Part shown: positions 1 through 4,847 of the stretch, in pieces | How positions within the stretch are numbered: position 1 is the stretch's first letter | How the letters are laid out: the number at the start of each line of letters is the position of its first letter | Source: UBA1268 sp002694955 | Lineage (GTDB): Bacteria; Planctomycetota; Planctomycetia; Pirellulales; UBA1268 | Reading direction: 5' to 3' | NCBI GenBank assembly: GCA_028066355.1 | Contig: JALCBP010000115.1 | Location: forward strand, 1-5,624 | DNA length: 5,624 nucleotides | Position numbers and translations under genes: made by a program | The notes under the pieces: model-generated | What the model saw: only the letters and a program-made list of their open reading frames with translations | The model's database searches: none | What the model was told of the DNA's origin: nothing

Positions 1-42
1 CTGGGGGCCGAAAGGTCGCTGGTTCAAGTCCAGTCGCCCCGA
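1..42 (+). tRNA. tRNA-Pro(GGG), 3' part only
   Basis: This is the 3' half of a tRNA, truncated by the left edge of the window. The anticodon loop fills positions 1-7 (CTGGGGG), with U33 at 2, anticodon GGG at 3-5 and G37 at 6. The 3' anticodon strand is CCGAA (8-12) and the variable loop is AGGTC (13-17). The T arm is GCTGG / TTCAAGT / CCAGT (18-34), the 3' acceptor strand is CGCCCCG (35-41) and the discriminator base is A42. Every segment has canonical length. A GGG anticodon, G37, and a G72/A73 end implying a C1-G72 pair all fit proline. CCA is not encoded, since CTC follows, so it would be added by the nucleotidyltransferase. The 5' half, D arm and promoter lie outside the window, so folding could not be fully checked. 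Confidence 0.9.
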
Positions 43-73
43 CTCTTCATCCTGTGACCCAGTCAGTAATATC

Positions 74-118
74 TTTTGATTTTTTTGTGACGAAAAAGTG
101 GGGGGTAAAAAATCAAAA
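74..118 (+). repeat. 12-bp AT-rich inverted repeat in the leader of the thioredoxin-like gene
   Basis: TTTTGATTTTTT (74-85) is a perfect reverse complement of AAAAAATCAAAA (107-118). The 21-nt loop contains a run of six G (100-105). In RNA this would be a weak stem with a single G-C pair. It shows the G-run in the loop and places a possible ATC start (112-114) in the 3' arm. It could act as a tRNA-distal terminator or a translation-control element, or be a chance product of A/T tracts; the sequence cannot decide between these. Confidence 0.6.
100..106 (+). promoter_or_regulatory. Candidate ribosome binding site GGGGGGT, favouring an ATC start at 112
   Basis: GGGGGT (101-106) can pair with the ACCUCC of 16S rRNA using one G-U wobble. 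It ends 5 nt before the ATC at 112, a workable spacing, but about 20 nt before the TTG at 127, which is too far. The TTG itself has no purine-rich site at the usual distance. The element therefore bears directly on the start choice of the downstream gene. Confidence 0.4.
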
Positions 119-126
119 ACAGAAAT

Positions 127-945
127 TTGAATCTTATATTTCTTTTTCTTGCTGCTGTTCATTTTTCCTTGAGTGGCATGGCTGCTGATCCATTCGAAGG
201 AGCAGACCCTATTTGGAACTTACTCCATTCATCGACTGTGCAGAAAAGCCTGCGAGTTAGTGCACTAAACCAAAAGAAGCTTCGCTCTACGCTCGATCGA
301 TATGATATTGAATTTCTGCCATATCGAAATCAAACACCAGACGAAACACGCGACGAAGTGCAAGAACTGTGGAATAATATGTTGGCCGAGGTGAAGCAGA
401 ATTTTTCACCAATGCAGTGGAACTCGCTGACTCAGATTGCACAGAAGATTCAGGCGCAGACTGCAGATCGCAAGCAATATTTTGGACTATGCATCAAGGC
501 GCCGGAGTTGCAGGAATCAGGGCCTTGGATCAACGCAGACAAACCACTTCGACTTTCTGACTTACGCGGCAAAGTTGTTGTTCTTCATTTTTACGCTTTC
601 GGATGTATTAACTGCAAAAATAATTACTCGGTATATCTTGATTGGCAGGATAGGTTTAAGGATGAGAATGTTGCAATAATTGGAATTCAAACGCCTGAGA
701 CAAAAGCTGAACACGATATTGATCTGATTCGACAAAGAGCGGAAGAGGCTGGCTTTACGTTCCCAATTCTTGCTGACATTGAAAAAAACAATTGGCAGGC
801 GTGGGGAAACTCAATGTGGCCGAGTGTCTATGTTCTCGATAAACAAGGCTACATCCGCGAATTCTGGCCGGGCGAGCTGCGCTGGGAGGGTGCGACTGGT
901 GACAAATATCTTCAGCAGCAGATTGAAAAGCTGATGAAGGAGTGA
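127..945 (+). CDS. Secreted thioredoxin-fold (TlpA/redoxin-like) protein
   Basis: This is an exported thiol-disulfide protein of 272 aa from the TTG start. Residues 1-20 are a hydrophobic signal segment ending near M-A-A. Residues about 22-115 form a helical, charged region with a 'VQKSLRV..LNQKKL' pattern like the N-terminal regions of many planctomycete secreted proteins. Residues about 120-270 are a thioredoxin/redoxin domain: GKVVVLHFYAFGCINC places the redox pair at C160 and C163, and the cis-proline loop is W231-P232-S233. The CINC motif resembles the DipZ/TlpA branch more than classical thioredoxin (CGPC). The likely role is thiol reduction or disulfide handling outside the cytoplasm; the partner is unknown. 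An in-frame ATC at 112 gives MKNRNLNLIFLFLAAVHF, a more typical signal peptide with K and R, and has the better ribosome site. The ATG at 178 would destroy the signal. The domain call is confident; start and substrate are not. Confidence 0.9.
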   Translation: MNLIFLFLAAVHFSLSGMAADPFEGADPIWNLLHSSTVQKSLRVSALNQKKLRSTLDRYDIEFLPYRNQTPDETRDEVQELWNNMLAEVKQNFSPMQWNSLTQIAQKIQAQTADRKQYFGLCIKAPELQESGPWINADKPLRLSDLRGKVVVLHFYAFGCINCKNNYSVYLDWQDRFKDENVAIIGIQTPETKAEHDIDLIRQRAEEAGFTFPILADIEKNNWQAWGNSMWPSVYVLDKQGYIREFWPGELRWEGATGDKYLQQQIEKLMKE

Positions 946-975
946 AGTCAGTACGAATTCTCAGGAAAAAATTTC

Positions 976-1065
976 ATGGATTTACTTGAAGGTAATGTCG
1001 TTGGCAAAATGCTCTTAATTATTGGAGGGCGTGCACGCTTGCTCGCATTTCTTCGTCCCCGATAA
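976..1065 (+). CDS. Possible 29-aa small hydrophobic protein
   Basis: A short ORF starts with ATG 30 nt after the stop of the thioredoxin-like gene, on the same strand. AGGA at 963-966 lies 9 nt upstream of the ATG, a reasonable ribosome site. The product would be MDLLEGNVVGKMLLIIGG followed by a basic leucine-rich tail ending RPR. The centre (about residues 8-18) is hydrophobic but short for a membrane span, and the tail is positively charged. I recognise no family. It could be a small membrane-associated peptide co-transcribed with the gene in front, or a chance ORF; length alone cannot distinguish these. Confidence 0.3.
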   Translation: MDLLEGNVVGKMLLIIGGRARLLAFLRPR

Positions 1066-1197
1066 ACGTTTTTGCAACGAATGAAAGAAGTGAAAAAACA
1101 GGGGGCAATGACATATTAAGATCATAAACAAGCCTCCCACCACATGCTTACTTTTAGTTCTGGAATTGATACAGAACTTGGCCATGCGGTTATGGTT

Positions 1198-1226
1198 AAA
1201 ACAGCCACAGCCTCAAGTCCTGTGCC
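1198..1226 (-). terminator. Rho-independent terminator of the S10 peptidase gene
   Basis: Read on the minus strand, GGCACAG (1226-1220) pairs with CTGTGGC (1210-1204) through six pairs and one G-G mismatch, with a 9-nt loop. TGTTTTAA follows, with TTTT at 1201-1198. The hairpin begins at the base after the TAG stop of the peptidase gene, the usual place for an intrinsic terminator. The stem is short and imperfect, so termination may be partial. Confidence 0.5.
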
Positions 1227-2801
1227 CTAATTGACTTCATTTCTCGCGCGCAGGAATCGAGCGACATCCTGACCAATCTTTTTGAGATCAGGGGAATTCA
1301 AATACATCATGTGGCCGGATTCATATTCAGCAAAAGAGAAATTTGCTTTGATCAAAGGATCGATTTCAAGATGATCGATGCTGTAACGCATTGCATCAGG
1401 CGGCACCGCTAAATCACATCGGCCAGTCATGACCAGCACTTTTAAATGGGGGTTCTTCGACATAGCTGACGCAAGATCAGCCGCTGTACTGGAATATGTG
1501 TTTTCCTCATATTTCCACGGTTGCACACCCGCAAGTGTTTTGTATGGAAGATCATTTTCAAATGCTAGTTCTTCGCGAACGTAGGCGTTCATTGTCGCAG
1601 CCAGTGGGCCGAGTGCAGCCATGTAGGAAGGATCAAAGCTTGGGTACAGACTTGAGTAGTCGCCGTCTCGACCTGTGATGCGGCCGTCATACCGACCGCA
1701 GATGAGGCCCTCCTCGATAAGCAACTTCTTGCGGAACATTGACGAACTTATTCTGAGTCGATTTTCAAGAATGAAATCTTCTGGCATACCGGTCAGACGC
1801 GATAGCTTTTTTGAAATCAGCCTTCGTTGGTCCTTGTCTAAGCTTTCGCCAGCGAAGAGTGCAGCGAGATATTCATCAGAGGCGAACCTCCTCGACTCTT
1901 TTAGAGCTTGTTCTAGATCTTGTTGTAAGTCTGCTGGAAGTCGATTGTGAAAATGAGCAACGGCAGTTAGCGTTGGTAGAAAAATTGAATAGGGCAAATC
2001 ATTAGTTGAGCCAGTACGAATTGTTCCAAAGTCCACAAGTCCGGAGACCAGAAGAAGGCCATTAAGAAACATCCCGTGGTGATCCTGCAAATATTCTGCA
2101 AGCCCGGCTGCTCGGAACACACCGTAACTTTCTCCACACAAATACTTTGGAGAACCCCAGCGATGATGACGAGTTGTATACAGCACAATAAATTCAGACA
2201 TCGCTTCGATGTCTGATCTTTTTCCAAAAAACTGTTCTGCTTTCTCATCATTCATCGGCCGACTGTATCCCGTCGCCACGGGATCAATAAAGACAAGATC
2301 AGCATGCTGAAGAACGGTGTGTTGGTTGTTTACAAGTTTGTACGGTGGAGGAGGCAAAGTCGCATTAGGGTTCACTTGTGCTCGCTTGGGTCCAAGACCG
2401 CCAAGGTGTAACCACACAGCTGATGCTCCCGGCCCGCCATTAAAACAGTAAATAATTGGCCGCGATGTATCGCCCCCGTCAACGGTATAGGCCACGTAGA
2501 ACATTGACGCCTTCGCTGTGCCATCATCTTTGAGTAAAGGTAGCATGCCAGTCTCAGCGGAATACGCTAATGCTGAATTCCCAATGGTAATAGAGTGCTT
2601 CGTCACTACGGGTTTGTCAGCAGCATCTGGCACCTTTGCGGATTCGGCAGGATTGTTGTCCGACTTTGGTTTGTCTTTCTTCTGTTCTTCCTGAGGCTTT
2701 GAAGAGTTCTCCACGTTGTCTTTGGCAAAACAGAAAGAGGATGATCCAAGCAGTGCTACACAACAAATGATGATGCTCGCAAACACAACGAATATGCGCA
2801 T
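1227..2801 (-). CDS. Secreted serine carboxypeptidase, peptidase family S10
   Basis: The 524-aa product is an alpha/beta-hydrolase-fold peptidase that removes C-terminal residues from peptides. An uncleaved signal peptide spans about residues 1-26 (hydrophobic core FVVFASIIICCVALLG, end near F-A-K). A hydrophilic K/E/P/D-rich linker runs from about 27 to 66. The catalytic domain then shows the S10 landmarks in order: the oxyanion-hole motif NGGPGAS at 121-127; the nucleophile elbow GESYG with Ser225; the catalytic Asp at 463 in GRCDLAVP; and the catalytic His at 497 in ESGHMMY. All three triad residues are present and the length is normal, so an active enzyme is expected, probably periplasmic or external. 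Upstream of the ATG there is only a weak purine stretch (GAAAGA). A terminator follows the stop directly and the gene looks monocistronic. In-frame and opposite-strand ORFs inside it are shadows. The physiological substrate is unknown. Confidence 0.95.
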   Translation of the reverse strand: MRIFVVFASIIICCVALLGSSSFCFAKDNVENSSKPQEEQKKDKPKSDNNPAESAKVPDAADKPVVTKHSITIGNSALAYSAETGMLPLLKDDGTAKASMFYVAYTVDGGDTSRPIIYCFNGGPGASAVWLHLGGLGPKRAQVNPNATLPPPPYKLVNNQHTVLQHADLVFIDPVATGYSRPMNDEKAEQFFGKRSDIEAMSEFIVLYTTRHHRWGSPKYLCGESYGVFRAAGLAEYLQDHHGMFLNGLLLVSGLVDFGTIRTGSTNDLPYSIFLPTLTAVAHFHNRLPADLQQDLEQALKESRRFASDEYLAALFAGESLDKDQRRLISKKLSRLTGMPEDFILENRLRISSSMFRKKLLIEEGLICGRYDGRITGRDGDYSSLYPSFDPSYMAALGPLAATMNAYVREELAFENDLPYKTLAGVQPWKYEENTYSSTAADLASAMSKNPHLKVLVMTGRCDLAVPPDAMRYSIDHLEIDPLIKANFSFAEYESGHMMYLNSPDLKKIGQDVARFLRARNEVN

Positions 2802-3410
2802 TGAAGATGTCTTTCAATTCCAAAGTAGTGCTGTTTCAAAGAGTAACTAGGAATACATGATTGCTTCGATTGTGTGTGCTTTCAAATATATTCATTTTGA
2901 ATTTTTTCAGGCACGCAGGGTTGGATATTTTTACGAAAACTCCTCGCGTGATCCCGTTTGCTGGCCCGTCACATGTTACGGTTCAGGGGCACAATTCGGG
3001 CAACGCGGGGTGAAGTTTGCTTCTCAAAAAACACCTGAGCGGTTCAACCGACGAAAATCCAGACTGAGAAAGTAGGTGTGCTGCCTTATGCCCGTGTAAA
3101 GCCTCTATTCTTGCGTAAGTAATGGCTTAGGCAACTTCTTTGTGTAAGTCCGTCAGGATAACAGGCGCAAGCAAATCAAAAGTATTGAATATTCCAGACC
3201 ACTTGTGGCGGCCCTGCCTTTAGCCCGGGCAAACTCTCTGCAGCCTGTATCTACGCAACGAATAAGAACATGGTAATGAAAAAGCCTTCGGCATTACTGC
3301 TGTAGAGCAAGTCGGTGACGGTGGCATTTCAGGGTATTGCAACAACAATGCTAATATTTGATGTTCTTGAGCGCTCTTTGATCGTGGGAAGCTAAAGAAT
3401 TAGTTGAGAA
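2802..3410. other. 609-base intergenic stretch without a convincing gene
   Basis: It lies upstream of the S10 gene and downstream of the zinc-ribbon gene. A plus ORF at 2857-3075 (72 codons, AGGA only 4 nt from its ATG) has an odd composition with W, C and R clusters and no recognisable motif. On the minus strand near 2990-3035 a 15-codon frame reads PRCPNCAPEP, reminiscent of a zinc-ribbon end but closed by stops on both sides. The frame from about 3190 to 3396 (+) is broken by a TAG near 3302. AT-rich sequence around 2880-2910 includes a 6-bp repeat TTCAAA/TTTGAA followed by six T. No tRNA, long hairpin or repeat array was seen. It may hold decayed gene remnants. Confidence 0.5.
2857..2885 (-). 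promoter_or_regulatory. Weak sigma70-like promoter candidate for the S10 gene
   Basis: On the minus strand TTGAAA (2885-2880) is separated by 17 nt from AATCAT (2862-2857), about 55 nt before the ATG at 2801. The -35 matches the consensus at five of six positions and the -10 at four of six. Such matches are common in AT-rich DNA, so this is a candidate only. Confidence 0.2.
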
Positions 3411-3722
3411 CTATTTCATTTCTTTGTCGATACTACCCAGTCGTTCAACCACGTCAGGCAGATTGATTTCGTCCGGTGCGTTCAAAGCTTTACTGTACAT
3501 GAAACTGTTCCAAGCACCGTATGCAATGATGATCGCCGCACTTATTGCGAGGAATTTTGCCCGCCTGATCGTAGTCGGCTCTACGTTGACAGATCGCCTG
3601 CGGCACAAAGGACAGCGGTTAAACAAGTATTCCGTTTGCATGTCCTCGGTAATGTATGCTGCCAAGTCTTCATCGATTTCCGCCAGATCATCTTGGCAAT
3701 TTTTGCAGATAGTAGATGCCAT
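3411..3722 (-). CDS. Small zinc-ribbon, single-pass membrane protein of unknown function
   Basis: The 103-aa protein has two CxxC knuckles: CKNC (C6, C9) and CPLC (C37, C40), 27 residues apart. This is the usual four-cysteine layout for a structural zinc site. An acidic stretch (residues 11-31) lies between them. A basic patch (RRRS, then TIRR at 51-54) precedes one hydrophobic segment at about 56-76, followed by a polar C-terminal tail. The positive-inside rule suggests a cytoplasmic zinc ribbon with the tail outside. GAGAG lies 7 nt before the ATG. The opposite-strand ORF over the same bases lacks such motifs and is treated as its shadow. I do not recognise a named family; many planctomycete genomes carry small proteins of this style. 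Function, partner and regulation are not visible from context. Confidence 0.75.
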   Translation of the reverse strand: MASTICKNCQDDLAEIDEDLAAYITEDMQTEYLFNRCPLCRRRSVNVEPTTIRRAKFLAISAAIIIAYGAWNSFMYSKALNAPDEINLPDVVERLGSIDKEMK

Positions 3723-3922
3723 TAGCGAACTCTCGTATTGAAGTGTGATGCTTACCGATATGGGTGAACACGGGAGACAGCACTAGAGCGTCGTTGTGGT
3801 TCCGACAAGGTTCCTATAACCATGCATTTACTACACCCTACTTCAGCTAGCTAACTGAGCCTGAGCATCTCCCAAGAGAAACAAATATTTCCCTGTATCG
3901 GCAAAAGAAGGGGGATGAATTA

Positions 3923-4024
3923 ATGAGAATGTCTCATGGCCATAAACTCAATGATTTACTCAACGTTGCTTCGAGAGAAACTGGTTGCGTGTTAAAAATG
4001 AGTTCAAATTCGGAAAAAAATTAA
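3923..4024 (+). CDS. Possible 33-aa small protein
   Basis: ATG at 3923 is preceded by AAGGGGG (3908-3914) with an 8-nt spacer, a good ribosome-site layout. The product starts MRMSHGHKLNDLLNVASR, is hydrophilic with one cysteine, and ends SEKN. No family is recognised. The start codon sits inside a perfect 6-bp hairpin with a 3-nt loop (ATGAGA 3923-3928, TCTCAT 3932-3937), which would lower initiation if stable. A larger hairpin begins a few bases after the stop. The ORF could be a genuine small protein, the start of a decayed gene, or chance; the ribosome site is the main support. Confidence 0.3.
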   Translation: MRMSHGHKLNDLLNVASRETGCVLKMSSNSEKN

Positions 4025-4029
4025 CTTAC

Positions 4030-4074
4030 GTAGTTGGAATGTCAGATGGCTAGCAAGACGATGACACCAACTGT
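4030..4074 (+). repeat. Imperfect 11-bp hairpin just after the 33-codon ORF
   Basis: AGTTGG (4032-4037) pairs with CCAACT (4067-4072), and TGTCA (4040-4044) pairs with TGACA (4062-4066). The only interruption is a two-base AA bulge, and the loop is 17 nt. Two wobble pairs could extend the base. It starts about 6 nt after the TAA of the small ORF, where a terminator would be expected, but no T tract follows on either strand. It may act as a 3' stabiliser or a Rho-type end, or be part of a structured RNA. Confidence 0.55.
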
Positions 4075-4208
4075 CTAGGGAACGAAGGTACGGTAACTTG
4101 TGGTTTCATTCACATTGTTGCCTTCTGAGACTGGCTAAGAATTAATGAATTAATCAGGGCCACTCCTCGCCACCAAACTGACCATCTTTTTTATGAAGGA
4201 ATGGCGAA

Positions 4209-4409
4209 ATGACAATTCCTGGAAAGTCTGCCTATTTAGTGCTTCAGATACTCAACACCGTGAAAACCGAAAGAAAGAAAATTTGGGGTGCAGAAGCTTC
4301 TGATGAGCATGATGCAGAACTGGCAAGACACTTGCTGCAAGCATTGGCATGTAAGCGCCCAAATCCGTTCCTGAAGACTCAGGAGATTAAGAAAGAACCG
4401 GCGCATTGA
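4209..4409 (+). CDS. Hypothetical 66-aa protein
   Basis: The ATG at 4209 is preceded by AAGGA (4196-4200) with an 8-nt spacer, a clear Shine-Dalgarno sequence that fixes this start over the ATG codons at 4193 and 4201. The product is soluble and probably mostly helical. Residues 6-26 (KSAYLVLQILNTVKTERKK) look like an amphipathic helix, followed by an acidic then leucine-rich stretch (SDEHDAELARHLLQALACKR) and a lysine-rich tail. It has no signal peptide, membrane span or known motif, and a single cysteine at 48. I do not recognise a family. It converges on the acidic ORF at 4467-4610, with a strong hairpin between the two. Codon use looks natural and the ribosome site is good, so a real small gene is likely. 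Confidence 0.55.
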   Translation: MTIPGKSAYLVLQILNTVKTERKKIWGAEASDEHDAELARHLLQALACKRPNPFLKTQEIKKEPAH

Positions 4410-4440
4410 ATATGCTGGTTTCTGAAGTCTGAGCTATTTT

Positions 4441-4486
4441 AGGTTCACATGATTGACCGCGTTGGGTTACTCAATCATGTGAACTT
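4441..4486. repeat. Perfect 14-bp hairpin between convergent small genes
   Basis: GTTCACATGATTGA (4443-4456) is the exact reverse complement of TCAATCATGTGAAC (4471-4484), with a 14-nt loop. A G-U and an A-U pair extend it to 16 pairs. TCTGAA (4421-4426) and TTCAGA (4485-4490) could add an outer stem with a one-sided bulge. It lies 31 nt after the stop of the 66-aa gene, and its right arm encodes the last codons of the minus-strand 47-codon ORF, whose stop falls in the loop. The position suggests a shared bidirectional terminator, but neither side has a T tract. Existence of the repeat is certain; its role is inferred. Confidence 0.85.
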
Positions 4487-4610
4487 CAGAGATGGTCTCC
4501 TGAACGGTTGGTCTTTTAAGTGTCAATTCATCACTGTCATCAATATCGAAGACTTCTTCGCCTTCATCAGTGACAATAAGTTCACCATTTTGATCGATTA
4601 TAAAATGCAA
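4467..4610 (-). CDS. Possible 47-aa acidic protein
   Basis: From TTG at 4610 to TAA at 4467-4469 the frame reads MHFIIDQNGELIVTDEGE, then an Asp/Glu-rich stretch (EVFDIDDSDELTLKRP) and a tail ending VHMIE. With 6 Asp and 8 Glu against one Lys and one Arg it is strongly acidic. The pattern of a short beta hairpin followed by an acidic tail is protein-like. GGAG lies 6 nt before the TTG on the minus strand. The frame stays open upstream to a TAG at 4656-4658. No family is recognised. The opposite strand has a 59-codon frame (ATG 4449 to TAA 4628) in the same codon register. I favour the minus reading because its codons are rich in first-position G (GAT, GAA, GTC, GGT) and because of its ribosome site, but this is not decisive. 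Confidence 0.4.
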   Translation of the reverse strand: MHFIIDQNGELIVTDEGEEVFDIDDSDELTLKRPTVQETISEVHMIE

Positions 4611-4630
4611 GTGAAACTCCGTTTCTAAAT

Positions 4631-4669
4631 CGAAAACGGCACAGCAGCAGTTTGCCTACTGCTGTGCCG
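4631..4669 (-). terminator. Terminator-like hairpin downstream of the polysaccharide lyase gene
   Basis: On the minus strand CGGCACAGCAG (4669-4659) pairs perfectly over 11 bp with CTGCTGTGCCG (4647-4637) around an 11-nt loop. TTTTCGATTT follows from 4636. This is the form of an intrinsic terminator reading leftward. It sits about 180 nt after the stop of the lyase gene, far but plausible, since no better candidate lies between. It also lies directly in front of the acidic 47-codon ORF, so it could act as an attenuator if transcription reads on. Confidence 0.55.
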
Positions 4670-4847
4670 AATCAGGGGCATCCTCAAACAAACGACAAGT
4701 TAATTTGAGAGACTCCGAATAGTACGAAAGAATCGCGTAAGAGTTCTGGGAATAATTTGTCTGTCCAGAATGCGAAACCCAAGACTCTCTCTGTCTAACA
4801 GTGTTTTCAGCCTGAATTATCCAAAAAGCGAAAGCAAGAAAATTGAA

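Larger units (their letters stand above)
3723..4208. other. 486-base region with one tiny ORF and hairpins, otherwise empty
   Basis: Besides the 33-codon ORF at 3923-4024 and the hairpin at 4030-4074, both listed separately, I see no gene here. The tandem 8-mer GAATTAAT occurs twice at 4139-4154, and the 10-mer GAATTAATGA recurs at 3917-3926. These AT-rich words could be promoter or operator sequence for the small genes, but no -35/-10 pair is convincing. The zinc-ribbon gene and the 66-aa gene diverge from this region, so promoters for both should lie within it. Confidence 0.5.

Noticed and set aside
1..130. tRNA 3' end as a phage or island attachment site
   Set aside because: I found no second copy of the tRNA 3' end in the window and no integrase, so there is no sign of integration here.
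437..679. 80-codon plus frame inside the thioredoxin-like gene
   Set aside because: Out-of-frame shadow of a clear domain-bearing gene, with no motif of its own.
1029..1038. 10-bp palindrome GCGTGCACGC as an operator
   Set aside because: It lies inside a possible small ORF between convergent genes, away from any promoter; a single 10-bp palindrome is weak evidence.
1156..1178. 7-bp hairpin AGTTCTG/CAGAACT as terminator of the thioredoxin-like gene
   Set aside because: No T tract follows on the plus strand and the stem is short; it is over 200 nt from the stop codon.
1496..2251. Several 60-94 codon frames across the S10 gene, on both strands
   Set aside because: All lie inside the intact peptidase frame with its full catalytic triad; their arginine/serine-rich composition is typical of shadow frames.
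2990..3035. Minus-strand PRCPNCAPEP, resembling a zinc-ribbon tail
   Set aside because: Only 15 codons between stops with no extension in neighbouring frames; too short to call a pseudogene.
2857..3075. 72-codon plus ORF upstream of the S10 gene
   Set aside because: Ribosome site too close to the ATG, unusual composition and no motif. It may be transcribed divergently but I cannot support it as a gene.
3187..3396. Plus frame of about 69 codons interrupted by one TAG (with MKKPSALLL before it), and an antisense open frame over the same bases
   Set aside because: One stop in this length is not rare by chance, neither strand has a ribosome site or recognisable motif, and the two readings contradict each other.
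3424..3741. 105-codon plus ORF opposite the zinc-ribbon gene
   Set aside because: It covers the same bases as the minus gene, which has paired CxxC motifs and a membrane span; the plus reading has neither.
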